A stretch of 64,000 nt of DNA from Cymbidium sinense (Eukaryota > Streptophyta > Magnoliopsida > Asparagales > Orchidaceae). The position numbers and the translations under genes were made by a program. The notes beneath the pieces were generated by a model. It had not been told where the DNA came from, did no database searches, and was given only the letters and a program-made list of their open reading frames with translations. The stretch lies in NCBI GenBank assembly GCA_021442155.1, contig CM038221.1, forward strand, positions 26,193,906 through 26,257,905, given 5' to 3'. Every line of letters starts with the position of its first letter. Positions within the stretch are counted from its first letter, which is position 1. Of this stretch, positions 22,577 to 35,309 are shown piece after piece.

Positions 22577-25500
22577 GGATGGTTGGAAGGTGGATGCTCC
22601 CAGGCCTCACATGGTACATAAGATAGGATCTTATGACCAATGCTTATTCTAATCCCCATAGTAATCATTTCAAAATCTTAATTGCATAAATTTACATGAA
22701 AAAGAAAAGTGGAAATCTAACTAACACCAGTCAAACAAAGGTTAACTAAAATAAACCATACAAATCTCAAGCTTGTATATTGGACTTACCACCCCACATA
22801 TGGGTGACTAAGTCCACCTGGCCGATGGATAATGCTTAGGGTATAAAGCACCTGTAAGCAAAAGTATTTATATTTTTATTTATGATAGAACCCCTTAAGC
22901 ACAATCCCCTGTAGAAAAAAATAGTTAGACTAGGAACATCCTACCATTCATTCTATGAGCATACACCCTAACATCCAATCTAAAACATATATCATAAAAT
23001 AAAATAAATATCAAATCATGCACCGACCTAACTTAAAGCTAGAAGTGGTGACTTAGGCTAATGTGTGTGCTTTGAAGGCTTGTGTGGTATGCTTAGCTAT
23101 GGCTTTAGGTTCAAATTTTCTAAGAGTGAAGAGCATGTTCAACTTAGAAGAGGGTTTCATTTAATTTGTTTAGTTGTTTTGGGTTGATTTTATTTCATAT
23201 TTTACTTTGGTTCAAATGAATCCTATAATTAATTCCTTAGTTATGAAGAGAGGGAAAGAGAAGAGAACTTCTCTTTCCTTTCCTAATCTAAGATTCACAT
23301 TTTAGTTTTATTTAGGTGAATGTTTTGATTACATCTTTTGATTAATGCTAAGTTTAGATAAACTCTAAACAAACCTATTCAAAAAGAAAGGCATTTTAAG
23401 ATTAAATGAAATTAATCAAAATTTACATAAAACATATTACTTCATTTCTTTCCCAACATATATAACATACATATGGATGGACCCTAAGCATATCTATACA
23501 TACAAATGAGAGTATTTAACACATTATGATGCATGCTAAGTAATCCATTTAAGGAAATTCAGAAGTTGAATATGCATGATTTTTCTTAAGTAGAAATGGT
23601 TTTCCTTATCCAAATTTTCACATACACACATAAAAGTAAGAAAGATATAAGTGAGTACAGCATCATTGTTAATCAGAGGTGTAAGGTATAAGACCTACTT
23701 AGGGCTACTTAAAGCCTCGCAACCTTGGGGTTGTACAGACTAATATTCCACTTTCATTAAATACAAACATATGTATAAAAGAAATGAAATGAAAAAGAAC
23801 AATGCAAAAGTTGTATTAATGGATTTAGTTAGTTTATGCAATTTATGTATGCTAGTATAGGTAACCCTCCTTAAGTGGTAGCATAGAGATGAATAGGACA
23901 TGGAATTAAGTGAGTGTTAGGTTCTTTTCAAATGAACCATACACCTCACCAAATTCCTATTCAAAACTATACCAACATAAGAAAGAAAGGAACCCTATGC
24001 TAAGCATACCTTTATACTCTTTCACATGCAATCTTATAATTAAAGTATAAGTAGCATACTTTCAGATTTGGAATTTGATTTAAATGTTTTGAAAATAATT
24101 TAGATTTAATAGTGATAATATCCATTTATATTTCTACTTTAACCAACACATGCAAATTTGACATAAAGTAAACAATTTCATTTTAAAATTTGAATTTAAA
24201 AAATTTGAATGCATGAAACCATATGACATACAAATTTAGCATGTTGGGGAAATATTCAAAGTAATGAATACATGTAAACAAGTTCGCTTCACTTAAATCC
24301 TAAAGACATTCTTATGGAATAAGAAAGTTTAAAATAAATCAAAAATGAATTTAAAGTGATTTTTGTTTAGTTTGAAGTTTGATTTAATTTTGAAAAGGTG
24401 AGGTGAATTTACTATTCCTAACCCATTCCCACATGTGTTTGATATTTCATTTAATTTTTAGATAATTAGATCCATTTTTATGCATTGATTAGGTTAAGGT
24501 ATGAATTAAGTGACTTAATTAACCCTTACCTACACCACCTTAGAATAATTAACCAAATAATTATGAGCCAATGAGATGACATAAAACCCATAAGGAATTT
24601 AAATTGCTAATGCACCTAATAAGAAAGAGGCCTAATTCAATTTGGCTCACAATTAAAAGGTAATTATGCTAAGGGGTTTAGCTTAAGTAATTTCAAAACA
24701 TCCTTTCATACTTATGAATTGGGTTTTGATTTCCTTAATTAAACTTAGGTTATTAAACAAACAAGCATCTACCAAATTAGATTAATTTAAGTTCTGTAAT
24801 TTTTTAGAATTTTTAGAAATTAATTAAGGAGATAATTAACGAATTAACCCTTAATTAAGAGGAGATTAAAGGGAGAAGATGGCGTTTAAAGAATAGCTTA
24901 AAGAAAATACCCCAAAATTATTTCACGAACCTCCTACTTACTGAATCTGACCTTAATCAACCCTAATCATAGATTAAAATTACTAATCATACCCTAATTA
25001 TCTTAATTACATAAGGAGGATAATTAAGAAATTCATATGCAATTATTCTAATAAAGCCTTCAATAAATCCCAAGAAAATTAGGGGAGGCAAAAGTCATCC
25101 CCTAAAACATACCTAAGAAATTTGGGATTAATCAGAAGCTTATTTAAAAAGAACTTAGCAAAAATAAACTTTCTAATAAAACCCAAATTCAGAGAAAATC
25201 ATAATTCAAAACCATTGAAATTAATTTTCAAATATTCTAGGTTGAATTATCTTCCCATAGGATTTTATTTCATATTTATTTGAATTTTCTAGAATGAATT
25301 ATAAATTTTAAAGATCCTTAAGTTAATTAGAAATTAATTAAGCATTTAACTAATCCCTTGGCTCACGATCATGGCGGTGGCGATTGCATTTTACATGTAT
25401 CCTCGTGAGGCGTTACTTAGTAGTCAAATCTAGATGGTGGTGGCGCGTGATTTGATCGTGTTGTCGATGATCGGACAACCGAGATCTCTCATGGTTTTAA

Positions 25501-27801
25501 AATAGGTAATTTCTAAATGTGTGGAATTATCTCAACCGTCCATCCGTGGATGGATGGAGATCTCAAGTTCTTCCCGATCAATAGACTATCCATGATCAAG
25601 GGGAAGATCCAAGCTCGATCTAGCATGGATTTAAACCAAACTCAACCCACGCCACCAAAAGTTAAAGAGCGGCAAATCTAAATGTCAAAAATCCATGGGG
25701 TGAAAAATTTTTGCACAAAGCTCCACACCACATTGAGTTTAATGGTCAAAAAATCCCATACCTCACCGGAGGTGATCACTGGCACTCAATAACCTTGGAG
25801 AAGCCTTGTCTAGTTGAGACAAAGCCTTGCTGATGTTTTGAGCACTTGAGGTTGAGTGAATCTTCCCATGGGTCACCTCCTCTTTAGCTTGAGCTCAACT
25901 TCTATCCAATTCAATCCTTCCTTGCTATGGGAACTCCAAAGAAAGCTTGGGTGCACTCGACTTAGCTCGTTGGTGAAGTATGCAAGAGAAATTGGATGGA
26001 AATTGAGTGAAGAGCAAGTTAGCTCTTCAATGGACTTCCCCTATTTTCAAAGTTTGAAAACTGAGAAATGGCTTTTTTCAAATCCTCTCTAAGAAGCTTG
26101 GGAACACTCTCTGATTCTTGCTCTAAGTTCCTTAGCTTCAATCGACAGAGGGGAAGTGAGAATTGAATTGAATTAGGGGGGTATATCTCCCCCTTGAAGG
26201 ATTGAACAGTCATCCATGCACTTGTCTTTTTGATCCCATTGATCATAGGCAGTGGGTTGTTTGATCAGTTAAGAGTGTGCACATGGTCAATTTGAGCCAA
26301 GGAGTGGATTTCCAACCTCCCATGTGCTTGAATTTGAGTTTGAGAGGGAGTTTGAACTTTGCATTTAGACCCATGGGGTTGGGGTTGGTCTAGGGACCAA
26401 ATGGATGACCCAAAAACATTGGGTTGGGTGCACCACTCTTCACTAGGTCCCCTTGAGCTTTTAGGAAAGCCTCAAATGAATGTGAAAAGGGTATGACCAA
26501 ATTACACATGTATTAAGCCAAAATTTGCTCTATGGCCTAGGGGTAGGATGGTAATTTTGTATTTTTTTTCCACTTTGGATATGTTGAGTATGTGAATAAA
26601 CTAGGTTTGGCCAAGTTTCATGAGATTTGGAATTCATTTGATAAGGTCTGGCTCATGTTGACCCATTTAGGTCAAAATGGGTCAACAGTCAATTGACCAA
26701 TTGGTCAAAACCAAGGGTTGGGTCAAGTTCATATGACCATTTGAAATATTTTGTTGGCTTTGGTTTGATTCAATTTGATATAGTTTTGAATTTGGCTCAT
26801 ATGACTTCATTTAGGTCAAATGGGTCAAGTTGACCTATTTGACCCATTTGACCTATTTGAGATAGGTCAAGGGTAGGTTTAGGTTAAGTTAGTCATATGG
26901 AGTGGATTGATATCTTTATTTCTAATCAATTTTGGTTAAGTTCAAATTTGGCTCAACATGACTCCTTTAGGTCATGTTGTTGGGTCAATTGTCTAGGTTG
27001 GGTCTAGTTGGGAGGCTTTGGTCAAGTTCAACAAGTGATTTGGAATGAACTTGACCCATTGGTTTCAATCAATGTGGCTTAGATCAAGTTTTTACCCATT
27101 TTGATCCTTTAGGTCAAAATGGGTCAAAATCATTAGCTAGGTTAAATGTTGTTGGTCAAGTTCAAACATAGGTCATGAGTGAACTTAGATTAATGGTTTC
27201 AAACAATTTGGTCTATGGAATTTGGCTATGTTAGGTTTCATTTTGGGTTAAGTGTTGACTTGGTCAACTCTTAGGTTTAACTTGACCCAATTTGATTGAT
27301 TGATCATCCCATGATTGTTGATCATGATGAGAGGGATATATGAGTTTGGTTCAATCTAATTTGGTTTAGATTTAGCTCATAAATTTAGGTCACTTTGGGT
27401 TAAGTGAGCCTAAGTGGGTCAAATGTCTTGGTCAAAGATTAATTTGAGTTTGATTGAACTTGTATATGGACTTATGATTGAAACATAAATCCATTTACAA
27501 GTGGTTTTAAGTCAAATGGGTTTTGATCCCTTTGACAATTTCATATTCAAAGGAATAATATGAAGGATTTTGGGTTTGATTTTTGACTTGGGTTTTGATT
27601 GAGTGATTGAAGTTTGGATTTATATAGAAGTTCATGATTGTAGGTTTGATTGAATCATGAGAGGAAATCAAGTGAGAGGAAATCAAGAGTTTGGCTTGAT
27701 TTCATATGATTTGGCTAAGTTCAAGATTTTGACTTGAAAGGCTTAGATTGGATTTTGAGTTGATTTGAGTTTGATTTTTGGAATTGGTTTTGATTGTTTT
27801 G

Positions 27802-28620
27802 AATTTATATTTCATTTATATATGTGAATATAAATTAGAATATAAATGGATCATGAAAAATTTCAATGATTTGAAGTGGTTCAATCATGATTTAGACTAA
27901 GCCCATTAAGAAGGATTTAAAGGACTTAAGAAAATTTTGGGGTTTGGAGTTCGAATTTTTGTATTTGGTTTGATTGATTTATATTTATATTTCATTTATA
28001 TATGTGAATATAAATGAGGATATAAATGAATTTTTAGAAAATCCCATGAATTTGAATTGATTTGATGATGATTTAGGCTAAGTTCATTAATGGAAAATTA
28101 ATGACTTAAGGAGATTTTAAATTTTTTTTTTTTTTTTTGCCTTTGATTTTTATTGATTTATATTCAGATATCATTTATATATGTGAATATAAATGAGAAT
28201 ATAAATATTTTTTTAGAAAATCCCATGAGTTTGAATTGATTTGATCATGATTTAGGCTAAGTCCATTAATGGAAAATTAAGGACTTAGGAAAATTTTAAA
28301 TTGGGCATATAATTCTTGGATTTGATTTGATTGATTGATATTTATATTTCATTTATATATGTGAACACAAATGAGGATATAAGTGAGTTTTGAGAAAATC
28401 CCAAGGATTTGAATTGATTTAGATCTTGATGAGACTAAGTCTTCAAGGGAGAACTTAAAAAACTTAAGAAAATTTCAAGAATTGATTTGAAATTTTGAGT
28501 TTGATTTAATGGGTTTGAATTTATATTTCATTTATATATGTGAATATAAATGAGTTATGAGAAAATCGCAAAGATTTGAATTAGTTTAGGTCATGATTTT
28601 GGTTAAGTCCTTAAGGGCAG
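27802..28620. repeat. Five tandem ~180-bp units, each with an inverted repeat, in LTR B
   Basis: Each unit has 'atttatatttcatttatat' + 'atgtg' + 'aatataaatgagaatataaat'. The two arms are complementary over about 20 bases with a short loop. Copies start at about 27802, 27982, 28157, 28339 and 28517, spaced 175-182 bases. LTR A (10808-10855) and the LTR remnant at about 29545-29590 each have one copy, so the amplification is private to B. A T-run of about 18 bases lies at about 28120. Confidence 0.88.
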
Positions 28621-28995
28621 ATTAAGGACTTAGGCAAAATTTAGACTTAATAATGTTTGATTGATTCTGATCAAGGGTTTCAATCACAGACTTCAATCAT
28701 GGATTTTAATCATATGAATTTGATTTAAGCTTGGAGAAAATCAAATAAAATTTATTTGGGGTTTGACTTGAAAGAAGGAAAGTGAGGAATGGTTTAAGCT
28801 AAGGGTATGAAATTTTCCTAACACCCATAAAGCATGGCATATTCCTATGGCTAATGATTCTAAGTTTCTAGGGCTAGGTTGAGTGTCCACCTAAACACTA
28901 GATGTGTCTTAAGAGTAAGGAACTCTTAAATTTTAGGAGGAGTCTTATGTCTAAGATGGAGGGGTTGAGAGATCATTCTAAAAATGAGGTCAATA

Positions 28996-29944
28996 GTGAG
29001 TCAATTGACTTGATAAAGGCTTGATTCAAGTTTGGTTGAACTCACATATGGACTTATGATTGAAATATAAATCTAATTGCAAGTGATTTGGAGTCAAATG
29101 GGTTTTGATTCATTTGACAATTTCAAGTTCAAAGGATGAGCACGAGTTTGATTTGGGTTTGAGTTTTGAGTTTAGTTTTTGGTTTGATGATTGAATTTTA
29201 TGTTTGAATTTGGCTTGTGATTGAAGGATTGATGGTTTGAAGAGAAAATCCAAAGGTTTGGATTGATTTGAAGATGATTTGGCAAAGTTCAAGAATTTGA
29301 CTTGAAAGGGTATAGGTTGGTTTTAGGTTAGATTTGGGTTTGAGTTTAAGTTTAGTTTTGGTCTGATGATTGAAGTTTATGATTGAATTTGGTTTGTGAT
29401 TGAAGGATTGATTATTTGAAGAGAAAATCCAAAGGTTTAAATTGATTTGAGTTTGATTTGGCTAAGTTCAAGAATATGACATGAAATGGTATAGGTTGGT
29501 TTTAGGTTAAATTTGGGTTTTAGTTTAGAAATTGGTTTTGGTTATCTAAATTTATATTTCATTTATATTTGTGAATATAAATGAGAATATAATGAGTCAT
29601 CAAAAAATCTCTTGAGTTTGAATTTGAATTGGATTTAAGAAAATCAATTAAGTTGGAATTGATTTGAGTTTGAAGTTGGTTTTGATTTGGAGTTGATTTT
29701 AATTTAATGTTTGACCTGAAAAAATGAAGTAAGGATTGGGTTAAGCTATGAGGTAGGCAAGTTTTCCTAACACCCCTAAGGCATGACCTATTCCTATGGC
29801 TAACTCTTCTAAGTCTTTGGGTTTAGGTTAAGTGTTCACCAAATCATTAGAAGTATCTTAAGAGTAAGAAACTCTTAATGTCTAGGAGGGGTCCTATGTC
29901 TAAGATGAAGAAGTTGAAAGCTCACTCCAAAAGTGAGGTCAAGA
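28996..29944 (-). mobile_element. LTR remnant (5' LTR of element 1), right part
   Basis: It continues the LTR interrupted at 20929 ('tcaattgacttgat', 'caagtttggttgaactca', 'ggacttatgattgaaatata') and runs to the LTR end 'gaggtcaaga' at 29944. The first five bases, gtgag, are the right target duplication of LTR B. Immediately beyond, at 29945, the sequence is reverse transcriptase coding DNA of another element. The LTR therefore abuts RT without a primer-binding or polypurine site, as expected where an element has inserted. Confidence 0.85.
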
Positions 29945-30560
29945 AAACCCTAGGAATTTCTCTAAAGCTACTTCGAATGCACACTTCAGGGGAATCATTT
30001 TGAGGTTAAATTATTTTTAACGTTCAAAAACTGCTCTCAAGTTGAAGAGATGGTCTTCATTTTCTTTATTTTTGACTACTATATCATCAACATAGCATTC
30101 AACTTCATGGTGAATGAGTTCGTTGAAGATCCGAATCATGGCCCGCTGGTATGTAGTACCAGCATTTTTAAGGCCGAAATGCATGACCTTATAATAATAG
30201 ATTCCGATCATAGTTCAAAAAGCAGTGTTGCTTTCATCCTCGAGGGCCATCTTGATTTAGTTTTTTTTTATATGGCCCAACCATAAAGAAGAATACTGCA
30301 TGAGATGAGGTGATGTCCACCATTAATTTTGATATATGAAGTGGAAATTCACCCTTAGGACATGCATTATTCAGATTCCTAAAATTGATGCATATGCAAA
30401 TTTGGTCATTCTTTTTCTTAACTAGGACAACATTAGACAACCAGGTAGGATATTTTTCTTTCTTGATAAAGCCAACATCGAACAATTTCTTGATTTCAGA
30501 AGTGACCTACTATTCAATGTCTAATCGCATACTTCTAGGAGCTTGCTTGATTGGGTTAAC
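29945..30560 (-). pseudogene. Element 2 reverse transcriptase core, broken and cut by insertion
   Basis: Coding-strand pieces include 'IKKLFDVGFIKKEKYP', 'WLSNVVLVKKKNDQICIC', 'INFRNLNNACPKGEFPL', 'GIYYYKVMHFGLKNAGTTY', 'QRAMIRIFNELIHHEVECY' and the catalytic 'YVDDIVVKNKENEDH' (box near 30074-30097). The RT stops after the YVDD region at 29945, where the LTR of element 1 begins. The corresponding continuation in element 1 starts at 17577. The missing RT end, RNase H and integrase are expected beyond the left edge of the window if the nesting model is right. Several stops are present. Confidence 0.88.
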
Positions 30561-31660
30561 ATTAGGTTCTATTGCTAGTTTGTGGACTACTACGTCAAGA
30601 GATAAACTGGGCATTTATTCATAACTCCATGCGAAGTAGTCCTTAAACTAAGCTAATAGCTTAACTAAGTCATTGGTTTATTCTTCATTTAATAAAGAGC
30701 TGATGTATGTCGGACGTGGATTATCTTCAGTTTCTAAGTTGATCTCTTTAAGTTCATCGATGGTTGATCTGATCTCTTCTTTGAATTCTAGCAATGCCTC
30801 TTTGACTTCAAGCTCATTTGGGCCATTTGAAGTTTTTAAACATACCTCATCATAAGAGTTAGCATGATTTGACAAGAATCTATCAAACCTCAAATGAGTG
30901 GTGATGACTAGGCAATGGTTAACATTATTGACTGGACCCAGTGTGTTAAATTCTAGTCCCGATCTAGATTGAGAATATCTATTTTGGTTATCCCATAACC
31001 TTTCAAAGTAATCTGATTGTGTTTAGACCAAGTATGTGGGATTAATCCATTCTTTGCTAAGTTAAGAACACAAGGTGAATACCAATCAAAAGGCAATTGT
31101 ATTAAGTCTTTATATAAATCATCCTCAAGTTCTATATCGACATCTTGACTTGAGGATGATGCTCCCAACAAAAATCTCTTTGGCTTGACATCTGTGGATG
31201 ACTTGGGGGCATCCTTAACTACCAAATCATCAAATTTCTGGGAAGAAAGTGAGGTTAAAGCTAAGGTTCCCAAGCATTCATAATAGTGATGACATTCATG
31301 CTTTGCTTGGAGGCCTGATCTTCATCGTTGTCTAGCTCGAATGTCACCTCCAAAGGGACCCGCTAAGAGGAGTTGGTCAGCGTGCTAACCACATGAGAAT
31401 CATCCTCTGAACTGGATTCTAAGTCTTTGTGTATAGCAAGGGTATTTCTATGAGTCAAAACATAGTTCCTATAGGGTGGCCAATAAGGAGGAGGTCTTCC
31501 ACCTCTAGAACTACCTCTAAATCTACCCCTGCCCCTACCTAGCAGGGGTCAAGTCATCCTACCCATGTGTTCATATGGAGGAACAAACTATGGGTGGAAT
31601 CAAATATCTGGCTCTACTTCTTCCTCGGTGTCTGATTCTCGCTCACTTATATTTTCACTT
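30561..31660 (-). pseudogene. Element 2 protease-to-RT linker
   Basis: The minus-strand ORFs 30678-30893 ('LLEFKEEIRSTIDELKEINL', then 'TEDNPRPTYISSLLNEE') and 30953-31273 ('LPFDWYSPCVLNLAKNGLI') are the conserved lead-in to RT of Tat-like elements and match element 1 (18302-19000) in order. Stops and frame changes separate the pieces. It is part of the polyprotein and has no separate enzyme activity. Confidence 0.7.
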
Positions 31661-31740
31661 TATTTTCCTTTTTTCTTTTCTTTTTCTTTTTTTTTCTTTT
31701 TCTTCATTTCCTTTTGTTTCTTTTTTTTTATTTTTGAACA
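31640..31740. repeat. Polypyrimidine (plus) / polypurine (minus) tract, lysine-rich in the protein frame
   Basis: About 100 bases are almost entirely C and T on the plus strand. Read on the coding strand they give a run of lysine and glutamate codons just before 'CSELGECSKIKK'. A shorter version lies at about 19290-19345 in element 1. It could be a low-complexity linker or an internal polypurine tract priming plus-strand cDNA. The sequence does not decide. Confidence 0.6.
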
Positions 31741-32410
31741 TTCACCAAGTTCACAAGAATAGACTTTTTGATTTGGAGGAAGATAGTAGGTTACGTCCTC
31801 ATATATCTCAACCTCTCTAACTAAGAATGGCTTCAAGTCTCCTTTGACACAATACTCGATTCCACCTCTTTGAAATTTGATGCACTTATGTAAAGAGGAT
31901 GGAACCGTGTTGTTTCCATGTATCCAAGGCCTACCGAGCAAAGCAGTGACAAATGTATTTGAGTTGATTATGTAGAACTTGGCATCTGTCTTCAAATCAT
32001 CTATCTCAAATGGCAACACTATAGAGCATAAAGCCCTCTTGCCTTGCTCATTGAATCCTCTCAACATCATCTAATCTCCTTGGAGTTTGGAGATTTTAAT
32101 CCTTAAGTATGCAAGGGTCTTTAGACTCATAATGTTCACTAAAGCATCTAGATCAACTAACACTCTTGTGAGTCTGAATCTGCCTATGTCCACTGTGATG
32201 TAGATGGCATGATTGTGCTCTATTGTCCCTAAAAGAAGGTCTTCATCAGTGAATGTAATCCTATGGGTTTCTCTTGAATAATATGTCTCCTCTCCAATAG
32301 AGGATAGCTGAGCTAAGCATATTTTTTGATCAAGAAGGGCTTTGATCAATGACTCCCTCATCTCTTTGGATAAGACAAGGGCATCATATATACTTAGCTT
32401 TGTCGGCAAC
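31741..32410 (-). pseudogene. Element 2 protease domain
   Basis: The minus-strand ORFs 31660-32070 and 32071-32409 read 'LSIYDALVLSKEMRESLI', 'RITFTDEDLLLGTIEHNH', 'YITVDIGRFRLTRVLVDL' and 'DALVNIMSLKTLAYLRIK', followed by 'MMLRGFNEQGKRALCSIVLP' and 'ALLGRPWIHG'. This is the aspartic protease region that processes Gag-Pol. The catalytic motif 'LVDLDALVNIM' departs from the usual D-S/T/G-G form and is likely inactive. It is parallel to 19678-20166 in element 1. Confidence 0.82.
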
Positions 32411-33650
32411 TTTCTTAGGTAAGCGAGGATATTGTAGTCAACTCTAGGCTAGTCCTCCACAACTATATCCATAGGTGGGGCATCTTATGGAGGGGCTTCT
32501 TTGTTACTTAAACCAATGACTTGTTTACCCTTATCCTGAGGTGTTGCCCTAGGAGGTAGAACTTTGCCACTGCAAAGGTTGACTTCTGTGACTTCATGAG
32601 ATGGTTTAGTAGAAAGTTATACCTATTCATCAGGTTCACTTGCAGCTTCTCCTATAGGATCATCGGAGTTAGATGACTCTAAATCAATCTAAATAGGAAA
32701 ACCTAAATGATTCAGGAATGGAAAATCCATTTCTAAATCAGAAGAGGAATGATCAAAATTAGAGTTATTATTATTATTTTCTATACTTGGAGAGTTTTTG
32801 GAATAAAATCTAGAGTATCAAAAGTGGTCAACATATAAGTGAAAGCTTTCTTCATTGATTTCTTTTTAGGTGGAGGTACATGATAGAAATCTAATAAAGT
32901 ACGTGGGGAAAGGGGTTTAGTGCCCTTGTTCATTGATACAATGATCCTGTTGATAAAAGAGGAGCTAGTGAAGGAAGAAGTAGTAGTACATGGGCCGTCT
33001 TTGGACTGGTGGTTGATTCTTATCTATATATCTGGGCAAGTGGAATGCTACTTCTACTTCTGCTTCTACCTCCTTCAATTTATTCTTAGCAACTTGCAAA
33101 CCTTCCTTGATGTTGGAGTTTTGAGCTACTTTAGGAACCTACAAAGGTAACTTTTTGATCTTAGAGATGATTTTCTTAGAGGTTCAGGATAGGGACATAT
33201 CCCAACCTTCCTCTATTTTAAGATGATTGCATGTATCCCCAAGGATTACCCTAACAGAATTAGAGGTTGTTCTAGTAAATATTCCTTAGGGATGATAATG
33301 GCACTCAACTTGTAGCTATACTCAAGCTAGTCCTTAAAGGTAAAGCAATCTTCTAAGACATGCCCTATCATGCGGTGGTAGGGGCAATAGTTTGAATCGT
33401 GACTCTTGCCCACTTCCTCCAGGCCTCCAGCTCAGTGGAAATCGCTTCTTTAAGATATTCTTAAAGATCTTCCTGACTACCTCTCTCTTGAATGAATAAG
33501 GTTTATTCAATTTGTCAATAAGAGTAGGTAAATGGTAGCTACTGGTGGTAGGAATCTTCTTGTTGATGATACGATGATGGAGGAGATGGCAGAGGCCCTG
33601 ATGGTAAGGTGGCGTATGATGGGGAGGTGGTGGCAAAGGAGGTGGTAGAG
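32411..33650 (-). pseudogene. Element 2 gag C-terminal part with zinc-knuckle-like motif
   Basis: On the minus strand at about 33318-33400 the translation is 'YCPYHRMIGHVLEDCFTFKD'. This C-x2-H-x4-H-x4-C arrangement is the nucleocapsid-like knuckle common in plant Tat/Athila gag proteins and is expected to bind genomic RNA. It ends with a stop soon after. Between it and the protease is acidic, serine-rich sequence (about 32640-32800) with stops. The coding-strand ORF 33334-33636 overlaps this area in a different frame and is not the gag frame. Confidence 0.72.
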
Positions 33651-34600
33651 GCTAACCTCAAGTTTGTCTGACCAAGGCAGCTATTATCAACTTTGTGACT
33701 ACCTTTCTCTTCTCAAATGCCCGGTTTGTGCTTGGTGACTAATCTTGAAAGATAATTGTTTGACCTCCCTTGTAGACTAGTCATAATTTTAATTTCTTAA
33801 TGGTAAACCCTTTAAAAATGAAGGACTGGCCATGAATATTCTTGAGTACAATTTCAATGGCATACTATTCAGATAGCTATGGTTCATATTTCATACTTAA
33901 ATTGTGTCATCTAAGAATGTAATTAATAAGGAACTCACCAGGGTGTTGTTGAGCTACAATGAGATCGCCCATAGTTACCCTTTGTTGAGCTCCAGTAAAT
34001 CTCTTAATAAGAAGCTGCTCCAACTGAACAAATGTTTTCACTAAACTATTGGGTAGTTCAGCATACCAATCAAATGTGAAGCCTATCAAGTTACTAATGA
34101 AGAGGTAGAATAAGAGTGCATCGCTACCACTAGCATTGCAACATCTGACCCTGAAATGTGCTATGTGATGCCGGGGATTCCCATTGCCATCAAAAATTTT
34201 TTGAAAGATGGAAGCACAAAGCCCTTAGGATATTAGGCACCATCAAATTCCTCTAGGTATGGTGTACCCTTTAGAAAGGATGAGCCACCTCAAGCTTGTG
34301 CTAATGCATCTCTCACCTGCTGCTCCACCAACTTCTTGACATCCTTCTCTTACGTGGAAGTGATGTCCACCACCTTCTTATGCAAGCAACCACTGTCCTG
34401 ATCTCCTAGAGAAGTGCTCTTGGGATGATCTAGGATATGTGCTTATTCAGGATGATCCACCTCTATTGGTATATGTTGTGGAACTAAAGCCTAATTCTAA
34501 AGTGCATGGAGGGCTGCTAACAAGTCTTCAATCCTTTTCTCTATCCGATTAATTTGACCATCCTTCTGTTTAAGCTGTTGACGGAGGTGTTAGGTTGAAT
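33651..34600 (-). pseudogene. Element 2 gag capsid-like core, broken
   Basis: The minus-strand ORF 33907-34089 reads 'IGFTFDWYAELPNSLVKTF', 'VQLEQLLIKRFTGAQQRV' and 'LIVAQQHPGEFLINYI'. This is the Retrotrans_gag pattern (A/F-x2-WY-x2-L...F-x2-L...F...) of plant gypsy elements, the structural protein that forms the virus-like particle. The flanks carry stop codons and frame changes. The homologous part of element 1 was deleted. Confidence 0.8.
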
Positions 34601-35309
34601 GGACGATGTCATCTTTCTCAACCACAACACCTTCTTGACTATGTTGATCTCTCTGCAGGGAGCTCCTAGTGTCGACCATGTGAACTATGGCCGAATCCTC
34701 AAGAAGTTCATCCTCAATGGGATCAAATGCTACCCGCTCATCCTCAGAATTTGTACAATCACTACCTAAGAGTTCCCTCTTCTCGACAAAGTAAGTAGCC
34801 ATAATCTCATCCAAGGAACAATCTAATTATGCTGGCATAAATACTCAAGGTAGACTGGTGGAGGGACTGTGGTCATTGATCAAAATACATCTAACACTGC
34901 CTATCACTAGAGTGCTAGCTCTAGGAGGGTCATGCTCATTAGAAGAGATATGCTCATGACTACTCATTGATAGAGTGGTGTCCTTGGGGAGATCTACTGC
35001 CATGGGAACTATAAAATTGTCACCTTCCCCTTCTACAACTACTGCTGCCACTGGATCTGATTGTGTTGGTGGTGATGCGATCACAATGTTGCAGGGTCGC
35101 CACTCTTATGGAACCACAGCTGAGGTAGAAGGTCGAGCAGGGGAGCTCGATCTCACCTCAATAGGTGGAATGGAGGTAGCGAGATCCTTCAGCCATAGTC
35201 GGATCACCAAAGGGGCTGGTCTCTCCCTGGATGGGGGCTTCTGGACATTGGTGGGAGTGGTGGATGCTGGGAGCTGTACAGGTGACGATGGATGAGGGGA
35301 GCAATGTGA
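34590..35309 (-). pseudogene. Element 2 gag N-terminal region, truncated at LTR remnant
   Basis: Minus-strand pieces (34590-34814, 34845-35084, 35106-35315) are rich in Ser, Pro, Val and acidic residues, including 'LLEDSAIVHMVDTRSSLQ'. I do not recognise a domain. The stretch about 34845-35309 is repeated, diverged, at about 35490-35945 in element 3: both contain 'gatctcacctcaa', 'ggtggaatgga' or 'ggatggaatgga', and 'atcaccaaagg' in order. Homology ends at 35309, where an LTR remnant starts. The plus-strand ORF 34975-35295 is an antisense shadow. Confidence 0.65.

Larger units (their letters stand above)
20930..28995 (-). mobile_element. LTR B: complete solo LTR, 8.07 kb, nested in another LTR
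   Basis: It starts 'tgttggtttaaaaattc' and ends 'gaggtcaata' (final ca mutated to ta). A near-perfect 5-bp duplication flanks it, and there are no internal coding regions, so it is a solo LTR left by recombination between two LTRs of one element. It is colinear with LTR A unit 3 and LTR C. The extra length over A (about 0.7 kb) is largely a fivefold ~180-bp hairpin repeat (27802-28620). It carries the CTT tract (22509-22576), the CpG patch (about 25370-25660) and the TTGACY block (about 26640-27450). ORFs inside are accidental. Confidence 0.88.

Noticed and set aside
17577..32800. Single tandem duplication of the protease-RT segment (17577-20401 and 29945-32800)
   Set aside because: The copies differ by roughly a fifth of positions where compared, and an LTR end sits exactly at the junction. 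Two independent elements with insertion and deletion explain this better.
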